From Elgaria multicarinata webbii (Eukaryota; Chordata; Lepidosauria; Squamata; Anguidae), in the NCBI RefSeq assembly GCF_023053635.1, contig NC_086188.1, positions 2,373,001-2,437,000 of the forward strand: a stretch of DNA of 64,000 nt, given 5' to 3'. Shown here one piece after another: positions 11,586 to 23,560 of the stretch (positions within the stretch are counted from its first letter, which is position 1; each line of letters starts with the position of its first letter). A program made the translations under genes and the position numbers. The notes below the pieces were generated by a model. It was not told where the DNA came from. It worked only from the letters and a program-made list of their open reading frames with translations, and made no database searches.

Positions 11586-12595
11586 CACTCCTCTGCTGTG
11601 CAGAAATAAAGGGAAGGACAGCTTTTTGGTGCCTGATGACTTTCATTAAATTGGGCCATACTGGTTTTATTGTGGTGTTTTATGGACAGGTTGTGGAGTG
11701 GTCTGTTGCTTGCAACTTCCTTTGAGCTCTTAGCGAAGGGATAAACCCCCCAGTCAACGAATCCATCGTCTGCGTGTGCCACCTGTAGCCTCACTCCCCT
11801 ATGCCAACGCTTTTGTGCACACGCCAAATTCTCCAAACTCAGAACGCATCAACTCCCCCGCCCTCTTCCTCTTCCCTGGAAGCATAACATATTCCCTAAA
11901 TCCGCTCTGGTTTTAAAAGCTGTGCGTGTAACCCGAGACGTATCCATCTCTTCTGGGCAGGAACAAATCAACTGGTAATTAAATCAAGAGCCCAGAGCTT
12001 GCTCTGCTCTCTGAACAAACCTTCCCAGATCACCAGCTGCAGAACCTGGACCGAATACAATCTTTAATTCCATTTTAGTTTAATCTGAGCGCTGTCATAC
12101 TTTTCACACGCACCGTACGCGTCTGTAGAAGTGTCGCCTCGGTCCACGCTTAGGAAATGGCTGGTCTGGCAAAGAATATCGGGAGTTTGTTGGAGCCAAA
12201 TGTATGATTAGTAATAATTCTGAAAGCAGCAACTTTTTAAAAAGGAAAGGAAAGGAGCGATGGTTGTGTGTGAGAGTCAACCAACCAACTCTAACAGCAA
12301 TAAAACCCAATGTAGATTGACCAGCAACGGTGGGTGTTTCCAGATAGAGGACTCCTAGCACTTACAATCCGAAAGCATCATGCAGCTATTTCTGTGTTTT
12401 CGTCCTTAATAGATTTCTTTTCTGGTGAGGAAGAAGATGAAAACAGCAGCAGGGAAATGAGGGAACACTACAAATGAAAGACGAGAGCATCAAGGCGCAA
12501 GTGAGCGTCTGCATCCCTTTTCAAGGCCAAGGCACAGCCTGACCACATGCGAAAGAGCAACAGCGCATGCACAGAGCGCATTTCATCGGAATATA
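11586..12595. other. No gene recognised
   Basis: No conserved coding, RNA or repeat signature was identified by eye. Confidence 0.4.
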
Positions 12596-12780
12596 GGACG
12601 TTGGCGTGTACGGAGTTAGACCCTCAGTCCATCTGCCCCAGTATGGTTGACTCAGGCGGCGGATCTGCAGGGTTTTAGGCAGGAGTTTTCCGAGTCCTAC
12701 CTGGAGACGCCGGGGACCCAACCTGGGGGGTGGGCTTGTGGGCGCAATGCAAGGGCTCTACTGCTGAGCCGTGGCCCCTG
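12596..12780 (-). repeat. tRNA-derived SINE
   Basis: On the minus strand the right end reads as a degenerate pol III A box (ccacggctcagcagtagagc) and a B-box-like ggttgggtccc. The non-tRNA body (cctggagacgccgggg ... gtctaactccgt) follows. Related copies are at 34958, 51920 and, on the plus strand, 34345. Confidence 0.65.
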
Positions 12781-13030
12781 ACTCGCCACGGTTGCGGTGG
12801 GTCGGATGGGAGCGAAATGCACCCAGTCCCTTTGGGCACCGTGGAGAAAGGGCCTGGGGGGGAGCCCAAGGGCCCCGGCGCTGAAGGATCTCACAGGATG
12901 AGAGAGGAAGAGTGGGATCCCTTTCCTTGGAGGGCTCTAAAAAAAAAAAAGCCCTAAACAATAGATACACAAACCATGAGGACTGGTGGCTCTGATGGCC
13001 GTGGGGCTCCCACCATGGAGAGCTCCTTTA
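12781..13030. other. No gene recognised
   Basis: GC-rich unique sequence. Overlapping frames on both strands are uninformative. Confidence 0.35.
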
Positions 13031-13108
13031 GAGTTTTGACTGGGTCTGACCGAAACCCTGAGTAGATTCAATGCCCCCCCAACATCAGAGTCACCAGCCT
13101 CCACTACA
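13031..13108. repeat. Dispersed repeat, unknown family, copy 1 of 3
   Basis: Shares a colinear block (ctgac-cgaaaccc-gag-agattca ... gagtcaccagcctccac) with 27423-27499 and 43968-44025. No terminal structure was seen. Confidence 0.5.
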
Positions 13109-14990
13109 TACAACGGGCAGCTATGCTTCAGTTATGGAATTCAAAGCAGGGGGGTTGCTGGATTAACCTGGACAAGGCTGGGGCCCACAAGTTGGCTGGC
13201 ACAGCACAAGAGACCCCCCGCCCACCTCTGCCCTGGCCGGATCGCAGCCTTCGCCTGCTTTTTGCTGGCTTTGAGTAGTCTCTGCTGCTCCCGTTTCATT
13301 TCGTTTTGTTGACTGCCGGCTTTTATCGTTTTCTCTGCCGCCGCCTCTGCGTTGCGGTTGTTTTTCATTCCACTGGTTTATCATCATCTGTGTTATTTTA
13401 CTGCTGTCTTTTTAAGTTCTTATTTTAAGCCATTGTGTAAAAGACAGAGAAAAGCAAGTCTTGGGTCATGGTGCGTTGGCACCACCCAAACTCTACCAAC
13501 TCAAGTGACCACAAATTTGGACCAAGGTACATAGATGAAGCCACTGGTCAGATTGAGGGAAGACCAGGAGAGCCCTCCCCCGACTCCACCCAATTTTAGC
13601 CAATTTGTCAGCGTCCCCCCCTCTCCGTGTCCTCCAGCCTTGTAAAACCAGCAGCTAAGGGGCTATTATTACAAAAGGTTAGAGGGGTCCCTGCCTCCCT
13701 GTCCTTTGAGCACTGGTTGGAGCAGACAATGACAACACAGAGGCAGAGGGAAATGGGACCGAATCGGAAAAGCACAAGTCGCCCATCAACGGGCCTCGTT
13801 CGCCATAGGCGAGCCAAATTTCGCGACATCCAGAGCAACCAGTACCAAGCCAATGAATGGGGCAGGGTTTAGGCCGGGGTGGAGGGAGATTAGCCACTTT
13901 TTCCTATGCTCATTGTCTGCCAGTCACACATTTGGCAACTTTTCTCTCCGCGTGAGAGAGCATCTACCATTTTTAAAGATCTATAAGCCAAATACTTAAG
14001 AGAGCTAGCCAGATTGGGGGGAGGGGGGCGCCCGAGGAGGTGTGGCTGCTCCGTTGCCCAAAGCCGGCACGACCACGCATCAGTTCCTAGCGCTGGCACA
14101 AGTTCCCAAGCGAGAAGAATGGTGAGAAAGACAGCCGTGTTGGCAGAGGCCTGCCCAGACCCGAATTGGGCATGCCCCCGGACCCGCACATAACGCCCCA
14201 CTGCTTTTTCACACACCTAACGGTTGTGTAAATGCTTGCAGCGCTCTTCATGCGGACATCCAGTGCTGAGATTCAAACGTGTGAATACACGAACGTCTCT
14301 GAGCATATGCAGAATGCAGATTCCCCATCGCCAGTGAGTCACCAAGTCCCCCCCACCTCTGGAATAAAGAAAGAGGGGACTTTCCAGATCCCAGAGTGAG
14401 ATTTCCAGGAAGGACGTGAGCTGCAGCACCACTTGCTTTCAGAAATTAATATGTTCAGGGATCTTTGGTTAGTCGTTAAGAGCCTTGTGGGTGCAAAGCC
14501 CACGGTTTGTTTCAACATGCATGATAATTCCCCCCCTCGGGGGGCGGGGGAATGTATCCTAAAAGCTGCATCCTCCCAGGCAACGAAGGGGGAATAAAAA
14601 CCAGCCCGTATATACTGCAGGATGGGCTGTTGGGCTGAGTGGGGACAATGGGAGTTGTAGTCCAACAGATTTAAGGGTTACCAAGGAAGGACGGATTATT
14701 ACATTTCCAAATCACTCGTGCTCCCTCCCGAAGAAGAAGCTGAAAGATTGAAATTCCTAAGGGATGTGGGGGGGGGGCCTAGCTCAAAACCACCACCACC
14801 CCAAAAAAAGATATACAAAAGGAGATTCCTTTGCTAAAGAGCGAGGCAGGAGAAAAAGTCCTTGGCAGCTATTGTGACTGAGCAAGACGTTAGAAAGAGC
14901 TGAGAAAAGAGGGTGGCAGATGTGGAGAGTGGGGGGGGGCACGCACCCCCAAGTTAGTGGGGGAGGGGGGAGAGAGAGGGGGACACATGT
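13109..14990. other. No gene recognised
   Basis: No domain was found in the frames of this stretch. A short gggagttgtagtccaacag fragment at 14649-14668 belongs to the foldback family. G- and A-rich runs lie at 14768-14960. Confidence 0.35.
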
Positions 14991-14995
14991 CATTT

Positions 14996-15100
14996 ACTCA
15001 CCAGTGGAATCTGGAGTGGGAAAGGAATGGGAGAAAGACTTTGTTGGGTCCTCCGGCTAAGTTTTTCTCCTGGCCTCCTTGGAGAGAGACTTGTGCAGAG
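14996..15100 (-). promoter_or_regulatory. Possible TMEM119 5' exon / donor
   Basis: On the minus strand, ccactg followed by gtgagtaaat is a good splice donor (14996-15002). It lies 6.2 kb upstream of the TMEM119 acceptor, within a GC-rich area that could hold the missing first exon. This is only a positional guess; transcript data would decide it. Confidence 0.15.
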
Positions 15101-15136
15101 TGAGTGTGCCTGCATGTACGGCCCCACACTCACTTG

Positions 15137-15138
<2 letters not shown>

Positions 15139-15172
<34 letters not shown>

Positions 15173-15340
15173 TGTGCTCTGCAGCCTCCCTGGCCAGCTC
15201 TGTGCATGGCCAGCTTGTTTGCATTAAATCTGGTTTCATGTGGGGGGCAAGGCGCGAAAGGGAGGGCCAGGCCGTGTGCCTCTCAACTCCCCCACCCCTT
15301 TTTCTCCCAGAGGGGGGAGCAGCAGCAGCAGCAGCAGCCC
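15139..15340. repeat. (GT)n and (CAG)n microsatellites
   Basis: About 15 GT units at 15139-15170 and about seven CAG units at 15318-15340. Long open frames across this stretch are translations of the microsatellites and are not genes. Confidence 0.9.
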
Positions 15341-15597
15341 TCCTCCAAGCTGAGAGGCATGGATGGGAGAGGAGAACAGTGTGCAAAGCACATGGGGGGA
15401 AGGAAGAAAAGGGGGGAGAGGGAGATTGCTCCCCCCCCCCGGCACATCAGTCAGAAAGGAAAGCTCCCACCAAAGCAGCAACCCAGAGGGTTTATTTTCA
15501 TACATTTATTTAGACAAGCAATCTGGGTGTTTGAGAGGGGGTGGGGGAAAAAAGGTTTAGGTTTTTTTTTGGGGGGGGGGTGCTGTTGTTTCTTCCT

Positions 15598-15790
15598 TTC
15601 TATTTATTTATTTATTGCATTTATATACCGCCCCATAGCCAAAGCTCTCTGGGTGGTTTACAAAAGTTACAACAGTAAACATTAAAACAAATATACAAGG
15701 TTTAAAAACATACAAAGCATAAAAACAACAGTATCCTTACAAAAAAAGGAATTTTTAAATTCCTCCCAGCTAATATCGTGGGTGCCTTAA
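15598..15790 (-). repeat. L2-type LINE 3' end
   Basis: Starts with the inverted (TAAA) tail and the reverse complement of the cggctatggggcggtat 3' UTR stem region, then A/T-rich 3' UTR. No coding part remains. Confidence 0.8.
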
Positions 15791-15847
15791 TCCCTCTTTC
15801 GCTAGCCACACAATCCTAGGAGATGGATCAATGTTACGGGCCAGGCC

Positions 15848-15970
15848 ACGAGAACCGAAGAAGAACCCAGATGCTGGATCGGGCAAGGGTCCACCCAGTG
15901 CAGCACTCTGTTCACACAGGGGCCAGCCAGCTACCCCACAAACAGGACAATGAGTGCAACTGGTGTACGT
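15848..15970 (-). repeat. CR1 3' fragment
   Basis: The stretch gatgctggatcgggcaaggg, followed by gttcacacaggggccagccagct, is the inverted CR1 3' UTR seen also at 4384 and 11094. Confidence 0.75.
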
Positions 15971-16202
15971 AGTCTGGCTTCAACTTAAAATTGCATTAAA
16001 GGTCATGGATGAGGCTGAAAGGGAAGAGATTTGTGGGGGTTGAAGTCTTTATAGTTTAAGGAAACTGAAATGGTTTCCCTTGCCAGTTCTCCTGCCCCCC
16101 CCCCATGAGTGCATCAGAGCATGTACAAAGTTCTACTCTCTTTGCCAATGAGTCTGCACAGCCCCGTAATCTGGCACTTGGGAGCAAAGCTGTCAATTCT
16201 CC

Positions 16203-16470
16203 TTATTTATTTATTTATTTATTTATAGTATTTATTGCATTTCCATCCCTCCCAATAGCCGAAGCTCTTTGGTCGGTTCGCAAAAATTAAAACCACAAAA
16301 TGCAGCATAAAATGCAATATAAAATATACTGGCTCAAAACTGCGGTATAAAAGTGCAAGCAGAGTAAAACCTAGCAGCGGTGCAGAGATTTAAAATGAAA
16401 TAGCGGATTTGAAACAGCAGAGTTAGCAACTGCATAGCACAGGTCCCTGCCTTGCAGAACTCTGTTGTTA
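16203..16470 (-). repeat. L2-type LINE 3' end
   Basis: An inverted (TTTA)n tail, then the caatagccgaagctctttgg block, then A/T-rich 3' UTR. A (ttg)n run sits near 16464-16488. Confidence 0.75.
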
Positions 16471-16611
16471 TTGTTGTTGTTGTTGTTAATTTCCCACAGA
16501 GAGAAAGCAGCAAAAATAAGAGGGAAGCCTGAGAAACAAGGCAAGCAAATGCCGAGAAGCATCCCTAGGCTTCATTTGAATGGGGCTAAGAGATTACTGC
16601 AAATAAGAGGA

Positions 16612-16706
16612 TATTAGACACATGTTTAGGCAGAAAAAAAGTCCTACAAGTCCCAGCAGTTGAAAGACTTTTTTCTGTCTAAAGATGCACAGGATTGGGC
16701 CCTAAA
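16612..16706. repeat. Foldback element, second family
   Basis: The arms catgtttaggcagaaaaaaagtc and gacttttttctgtctaaagatg are near-complementary around a short centre. A related half-copy lies at 26066-26132, next to gggtgcaatcctatgcatg. The MITE-like shape is visible; the superfamily is unknown. Confidence 0.65.
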
Positions 16707-16744
16707 ATTAAAAATGGTCCCTTTTACGTTTGTAAACTACGTAT

Positions 16745-17192
16745 GTACCATATGTACCTACCCGGACCTTAAGATCATCTACAGGGGCCCTTCTCCATGA
16801 GCCCCTGCCAAAGGAAGTGAGGCAGGTGGCTACTAGGAGGAGGGCTTTCTCCGCTGTGGCACCCCGGCTGTGGAATGAGCTCCCCAGAGAGGTCCGCCTG
16901 GCACCTACACTGTACTCCTTTCGTCGCCAGCTGAAGACCTTTTTATTCACTCAGTATTTTAACACTTAATTTTAACTTAAATTTAAATTATACTGTTTTA
17001 ACTCTGTATTTTAACCTTATATCAATTTTGCTGCGTGGTTTTATCCTGGTTGTGTTTTTTATATTGTATTTTGTATTTGTGTTTTAACCTGTTGGTTGTT
17101 TTATGATGGTTTTAATTTTTGTGAACCGCCCAGAGAGCTTCGGCTATTGGGCGGTATAAAAATGTAATAAATAAATAAATAATAAATAGATA
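16745..17192 (+). repeat. L2-type LINE 3' end
   Basis: The ORF2 C-terminus is preserved well enough to read APRLWNELPREVRLAPTL, then a 3' UTR and the cttcggctattgggcggtat / (TAAA)n tail. It is 5'-truncated and closely related to 58130-58645. Confidence 0.88.
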
Positions 17193-17271
17193 AATACATT
17201 TGCGCAAGTGAGTTTCCAGAAGCTCCAGTGAAGTGTTCCAACGGACAACAGACACACACAGATACACACTC

Positions 17272-17273
17272 AC

Positions 17274-17322
<49 letters not shown>
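17272..17322. repeat. (TTA)n microsatellite
   Basis: About 16 uninterrupted TTA/ATT units. Confidence 0.95.
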
Positions 17323-17718
17323 AGATCCTTGAAAGAAACGTCATTTGGCCAAGCAGGTGAAATCTGAAACCTCGCCGCTTTCCTCTGAGTTCCTTAAGGA
17401 CCAGGGAACAAGGCAGAGCGTAGATTGATGGAAGAAGGGCAGGGAAGAGTTAAGGTTTTTTAAAGGGAAAGAAAAGGGGGGGGGAAATTTCCCCAAACGC
17501 CTTATCGGCCTCATAAATATATTGCAGTCACGCCACGACAAAAGTTCTCGCAATCCTGCAAAAAGCAACAAATGTGCCCTTTCCCATGAGAAGCAGAAAT
17601 AAAATGGGGAGGAGGAGGAAATCAGAAAGGTCTTTGCACGTATTTCTGCATTTCTGTTTTTCAAAAGGAAAAAGACCTTGTTCCCACAACCACCACAACG
17701 CCCCAAAACACACACCTT

Positions 17719-17972
17719 AACACAGGGGTGGACAAACCTTTTAAAAAAAAAAATCGTGGACAACAACTCCCATCATCCTGAACATGGGCTATGCTGGCTA
17801 GGGCCCAGAACTGTTGTTTTTAAAATGGATACTGTTGTTTTTATGGTTTTGATGGTTTTACATTTTGTATACTTTTTAAAAATGTTTACTGTTTTTAACT
17901 TTTGTAAACCGCCCAGAGAGCTTCGGCTATGGGGTGGGATATAAATGTAATAAATAAATAAATAAATAAATA
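17719..17972 (+). repeat. Foldback fragment followed by L2 3' tail
   Basis: 17719-17812 carries one arm of the foldback family (caacaactcccatcatcctg). From 17813 an L2-type 3' UTR with the gtaaaccgcccagagagctt block and a (TAAA)n tail runs to 17972. Confidence 0.7.
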
Positions 17973-18087
17973 GTGCTGCTGGGAGTTACAGTTCAACAAA
18001 TCTGCAGTACTATATGGAGGAGGATGAATATCAGACTAAGTACGGCTTAACTGCAGAGGGACAGAATCAGTGAAGATGGGGGTTGTA

Positions 18088-18119
18088 GTTCTCAGCCTTT
18101 TGGCTACGATCAAGTGTAG
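18088..18119 (+). pseudogene. U2 snRNA pseudogene fragment (5' end)
   Basis: About 30 bases match the U2 snRNA 5' region (ttctcggccttttggctaag followed by atcaagtgtag) with two differences. The similarity then stops, so the branch-site pairing region and the rest of U2 are missing. This is consistent with a truncated retropseudogene. Identified from memory of the U2 sequence. Confidence 0.6.
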
Positions 18120-19600
18120 GGGGTGCACTGTAGTCCGGCACTTCTAGAAGGCACAGGGTTGGGGGAGACTGGCATAACCCCGAGAGCACCGAGCCTTAAG
18201 AAAGATTAAGATGACGAATGCGCCTAATAAGTTATTTGGGGGTGCAGGAAAACATGATTCACAGCCCTTGTCAGACCTAAATTCCAACTGGGGAGTCCAC
18301 GGCTGGCACTGTTCTGAAAGCACCTTTGTCAGCACTGCGAGAAAGCCAGAGTGGGAGGAGGCTTCGGTTGCTGGGGAACATGGGTGGGAGGGTCACACAC
18401 ACACACACACCCTCTATGACTGGACCAGGGTCACCCAGTGAGGTTTGAGGCCAGGCGCGCATTTGCTCCTGGGTCACACAGACCTTGCCCAACGTGGTCA
18501 CAAATACACTGCACTGGTGCATCTTGGGTACTAGATGACAGAGCTGTGTGCTTTGACCCAGGGCAGAACACGTTGGCTCATGGATCAGAGGCTGGGCGGC
18601 ATCTGTTATGGACCAACATTTTCTATTTCGCCATTTTTCTCTGTCTGATTGGCAGCAACCTGACCGGCTGATCTTTTGGCCAGTCACGGAGGCCTTGCAG
18701 AGGAGCAATGGCCCAGGAATTCATTCCACTCACATTTCAATGCAAACATCTGATTTCACACTTTCGAACCAATACGCGAATCACAATTCAGTTCTCTATC
18801 AAAATTTGCATTTTTCTGAATTTTGCAACGGAGTTCCCCAATCAGGAACTGCGTGCACAAATGTGTATATTAGGGAAAGGCTCACACCAAATGGTGTGTA
18901 TATGCATGAGGATCATGTTCCAAAAGGCACTATATTAGGAAAATTGCTTGGAAAAAACTTGTATATTGGGGGCGTGTATTTGGAGAAATGCAGACAAAGT
19001 GCGTATGAATTTTCACGTGTGAATCTTTTTGTTTTCTTTTTTAATATCTCAAAGCTTGGGACAAACCCAAACTTAAGACTGGGAAAACAGTCAAAGTTCA
19101 GGGCAAATCGAACATAAGCCTGGAAAAATGAGAAACAGAGAGAAACCAAAATCAACAGATGCGTTCATACCTCTGCATAGCCCAGTCAGTCAAGACCAGC
19201 ACACTCCGCTGATGGTTAAAACAAAAAATAAATAAAGCCACACATGTGCACACACACGCACACACTGTCACTGGTGCGAATCACACACGTGTTGGGTGCG
19301 AATCACACGCATGGCCGCCTTACAGGGCTGGCGTCCCACAAGCTCAAACCCACCAGCTCTTGAAGGGCTGCTTTAGGGAGTGATGCTGGAGTCCTTCCAT
19401 ACTGGCAAAGCTATGGCTCTGTGGCCGGATTTCTACCTTCACACGTGGCCCATTTCAACCAAGGTTGGCTACTCCGATTGGCAACACGGCAGAGGGAAGG
19501 ATTTTCCGGCCTTTGCTACACGATTCTTTTGACCGCCGATGCCAGCGATTGAAGTGGGACATTTGGCATGTAAAACAGGGAGTCCAAATAGGGCCAGAGT
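18120..19600. other. No gene recognised
   Basis: Includes a CA run at 18397-18411 and a 169-codon frame at 18608-19117 without motifs. Confidence 0.35.
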
Positions 19601-19925
19601 CAACGGCCGGCGTGGTCGGGTGCCTGCCGAGGGCCCACGCCGCTGTTGAGTCCACTGAAATGAGACCCCTGGTTGTTTACCTGCCTCTCGCTCTGGACTA
19701 GACAGTGGAGGGAGACGCAGTGGAGGCACAGGAGATGCCACGGCCCCCTTGCTCACTGCCTGCCACGGAAGCAAGTGGGAGCACTGAGGAGGAGGAGGAG
19801 GAGGAGGAGGAGGCACAAAAGCAGCTGGGGGAAATGCCGATGAGAAGATGGACTCACCGAGGGAGGGGGGCCTCCCTGGAGGGTGTCTTGTCCAAGGGCG
19901 GCCCAAAAACAGGAGACAGCACTAG
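19601..19925. repeat. GC-rich dispersed repeat, copy A
   Basis: Colinear with 23255-23560. Shared blocks include ctgcctctcgctctgg, ggagatgccacggccc, a (GAG)n run and gtcttgtccaagggc. Termini are not visible and the family is not known to me. Confidence 0.6.
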
Positions 19926-21118
19926 CTCTAACCACTGAGCTACTGGCCCTCCTCCAGTACAAAGCATCTAGCCCAAAGGGCTTTTCTAAAACTAAAAACA
20001 GCCACGCAGTAGTCACGGTGGCCACATCTGCAGCTGGCTGGAAAAAAGTGGGGAGAGGGTCTTTCCGTTTCACTGCCTGCCCAAGCGTGCAAACTGCATC
20101 GTCCATCACCTCCCGAGGGATGGTGCCAGCCCACACACGTGTGCCTCCCGGGGCTAGGAATCACGGCGACAGTTTCGCCTATGCTTGGGCTAGGCAAAGC
20201 TCGCCGTCGCTCTGTAATTTTGCTCCATCGGAGCACAGGGGGCCGCGGCCGGCAACGCTGCGAGGAGGACGCTTCGGTACAACGCTAACTTGCAATTTGA
20301 CAAAACGCCGGCCTGGCGTGGCTTGTAATTTGGGTTCCCCCCGCCTTCCCCCACTTCTTCCCCGAATGGAGTTTTGTGTGTGTGTGTTTTGCTGGGTCAG
20401 CAAGTATGCAGCAGGAGTCAGCCAATTCCTGACTTCTGCAAAGATTTATGGAGATTGTCCCAGACTGCTTGGGGGGGGGGGAGGGAATTTGCCAAGCCAA
20501 GAACGCTGCTCCTTCCATAGCCAGGGGCCCGTTCTACGGTCCTTTAAAAAAAGAAAGAAAAGAAATTAAATGGCACCCGAGCAACAAAAAAAAGGGGGGG
20601 ATTCTGCAACCTGTGGTCATTTGGGGTATCTATGCCATCTTTTGCATCCTTTAGTCAATTGATCTGCTGTTGTTGATTTTTATTTTTTACCATCTCCAGT
20701 TCTTTTAACGGTTCTCAGAAAGGGCCAGATTGCTCCTCGGTGTTCCAAGGTCCCTCCCAGAAACGTCGGGCGGATTATTCAGCCGTCCGCTGCCCTTCTA
20801 AGACTTCAGCTGGCATCGCCAAACTGCTTTCAAGGACGACCGTCCTTCGGCCCACGAAGGCCAGACGCTTGCTTTTTAAAAACAAAAAACAAAATGGAAG
20901 CCAAGGTTAGCAGGGAGCTGGGCTTCTGTGCCGGTGTTAGACAGATCCCAGCAGTTACGCTGTACCTGCGGCCGTTCACCTTGCTCCTCCTCCGCCATTG
21001 CTACCGCTTGCTTGCTTGGCAGGCAGAAATCCGGGAAGCCAAGGGGTCCGTGGCATCTCCTCCGTGGCCTTCTCACCACCTCCGTGGCCTAGACCAGAGC
21101 GAGAGGCAGTGAGCAAGC
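19926..21118. other. No gene recognised
   Basis: GC-rich, unique-looking. The 228-codon plus frame (19883-20569) has no domain and overlaps the tail of repeat copy A. Confidence 0.35.
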
Positions 21119-21500
21119 AGGTTATTATTATTATTAATTATTATTATTACATTTATTTGGATCCCACCTTTTGCCCAATACTGGCAAAAGTATTGCCAAT
21201 ACCTAAAACATACATTGGGGAAAAAAAGTTTAAAATACACAACAAAATTATAAGTCATTAACATAGATAGAGGACCAGATTATTCTCCTGCTGGAACAAA
21301 AATGTTTTTGCCTGCTTCCAAAGCACATCAAGGAGGGAGCCAGCCTAGCTTCCCCAGGAAGAGAGTTTCAAAGCACTGGAGCAGCCACCGAGAAGGCCCT
21401 CTACCAGGTTGCAAGGGGGGAAGACGAGGAACAAGCACAAGGGAATCTTATCAGCGGGCCCCTGCTAAGGTGCGGGCTCTCGACATGCGCCCGGCCGTGC
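21119..21500 (-). repeat. L2-type LINE 3' end
   Basis: An inverted (TTA)n tail, 3' UTR, and on the minus strand a decayed ORF2 C-terminus: ggagccagcctagcttcccc is the reverse complement of the W-N-x-L-P region. Confidence 0.65.
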
Positions 21501-22144
21501 TGACTCTTGGCGCCAGCCCTGACACAGATTTCCACACTGTGCCTTGATCTAGGCGGCTTCGCCCACGGCTCCAGGCAAGCGAGCATTTTCCTACGGTGGC
21601 AGAGAACTCTCGGTAGCATTCCTTTAAAAAGAAATCACGGTTGCTATAGAATGTGATACAGGGAGACCCAGCAGGCTGCCTGTTTGTGGAACATGGCCAG
21701 GGGCTCCGTAGCGGCAGCTGTGACGCTGCTTGCCGTGAAAAGGCTGCAGCCAGCTTTGGGGAGCGAGCCGGGCGGATTAAATTAATAAACTCACTGGAGA
21801 GAAACGACGCGGCTTCTTAGCACATCTCCCAGCCCAGCCAAGGGTAACCAAAGGCACAGGGCCGACGGCGGAGGAGAAAAGTACATATTATTCTTATGAT
21901 CTCTCCGTCGGAGGCGCACGACAGTGAGTGGCCGGGGGGGGGGGGGAGCGAGGAAAAGAACCCTTTCCGGCGTTTTAAAGCAGCATTCCCCTGCCCAGAG
22001 TCCTCCAGATGCATCAGCAGCCAGTCTAAACATGCGTAGGATGGTGACCTATAGGTTTCAATTGGGATGGGAAATAGCACCAATGGCAGCTGTTTCATAC
22101 ACTGGGATCCCTTAAGCAGTTTATGCATTTATAAATAAATATAT
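21501..22144. other. No gene recognised
   Basis: No domain or repeat identified. A 13-base G run lies near 21934. Confidence 0.35.
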
Positions 22145-22560
22145 TAATGTGGACCAACCACCCAGCCCCCATGAATAGTTGGGTCAGGTGGCCGCATTCT
22201 GTACCGGGTGAAGTTTCTGAACCATCTTCAAGGGCAGCCCCATGTGGAGCGTGTTACAGTAGTCTAGTCTGGGCATCGCAAGTGCACAGATAACGGCGGC
22301 AAGGTCAGATGTCTCCAGAGAGGGCCACAGTTGGTAGGACCACCTGAGCTTCCCCAGCTAGTGATACCTCCAGATCTCTCAAGCTGAGCACTCGTTCCGT
22401 CATCTAAGACCAGTTCTAAACCCAGCTTCCTTGCCCTCAGCATCTCCATCTTGCCTGGATTAATCTCCTCCACCCCAAAGCTGCTTCTAAATGAACAGCT
22501 GTTACTGAATGAGAAGAACATCAGCTGAATTCTCCAGGACCTACTCTGGCGTAAGAGTGC
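22145..22560 (-). repeat. L2-type LINE internal fragment
   Basis: The minus strand of this stretch is the familiar L2 segment around gtggagcgtgttacagtagtc, lacking its 3' tail. The frame is decayed. Confidence 0.55.
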
Positions 22561-22769
22561 ATAAGATTGCAGCCATCTACGAAATGTCCTTAAGGTGTTT
22601 GTTTTGTTTAAGCATCCGGAGGACAGATGGCAGAAGGAATCAACCCACCAAGCGGAGAAGACCCTCTACCAACGGGCAATGATGCTGGTTGATGCGCCTG
22701 ACCTGGGCCCAACAATAATCCTGGACACAAACGCCCCTAATTCCATCTCTGAGACATTGGAGGAGATGC

Positions 22770-23222
22770 CAGGTATGGAGAATGTGGACAGGGAGACATT
22801 CTTCTCCCTCTCTCAAAATACTAGAACCCGAGGTCATCCCATGAAGCTGATGGGTGGGAGATCCAGGACAAATAAGAGGAAGGACGTCTTCACACAGCAC
22901 AGAGTTAAATGATGGAACTCACTACCACAAGATGTAGTGATGGCCACCAATCTGGATGGCTTCAAAAGGAGGTTGGATAAATTCCTGGAGGCGATGGCTA
23001 TCCATGGCTACTAGCCCTGATGGTTGTGTGCTATCTCCAGTATTCGAGGCAGTAAGCCTGTGTGCACCAGTTCCTGGGGAACATGGGTGGGAGGGTGCTG
23101 TTGCACTATGTCCTGCTTGTTCATCCCTGGCCGATGGCTGGTTGGCCCCTGTGTGAACAGAGTGCTGGACTAGACGGACCCTCGGTCTGAGCCAGCATCA
23201 GGGCCCTTCTGATGTTCTTATG
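22770..23222 (+). repeat. CR1-type LINE 3' end
   Basis: The ORF2 C-terminus reads MKLMGGRSRTNK, then a stop-interrupted WNSLPQDVV region. The 3' UTR ends in cttctgatgttcttatg. Same subfamily as 8890-9302. Confidence 0.88.
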
Positions 23223-23254
23223 CACAGAGCCGGCCTGAAGGTCTGGTATGGTGG

Positions 23255-23560
23255 GGCATCCGTCAAGGGCCCACGTTCCAGGAGGAGCCCACGCATAAGG
23301 GCTCCCGGGAGCTGCTCCTCGCCTTCATTATTGGCGCCTGCTTCTCGCTCTGGCCCAGACAACGGTGTTGGTGAGGAGGAGCAGGAGACGCCACGGCCTA
23401 CCGGCTCACTAGCTCTCAGCTGCCTGTCAAGCAAGCAAGTGGGGAGGAGGAGGAGGAGGAGGAGCTGCTGGCAATGGCGAAAAGAAGGCGGACTCCCTGA
23501 GGAAGGAGGGGCCCCACAGAAGGTGGCTTGTCCAAGGGCCCTCAAAAAGCCAGGATATGC
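23255..23560. repeat. GC-rich dispersed repeat, copy B
   Basis: Second copy of the repeat at 19601-19925, beginning just after the CR1 tail. It contains the same agcaagcaagtgggga and (GAG)n blocks in the same order. Confidence 0.6.

Noticed and set aside
12596-12780. tRNA gene
   Set aside because: A- and B-box-like sequences belong to a SINE; no cloverleaf can be formed from the surrounding bases.
15079-15685. 144- and 193-codon frames
   Set aside because: Translate a (GT)n, a (CAG)n and an L2 tail; not conserved protein.
19883-20569. 228-codon plus-strand frame
   Set aside because: Starts in a dispersed repeat and has no recognised domain or homology pattern.
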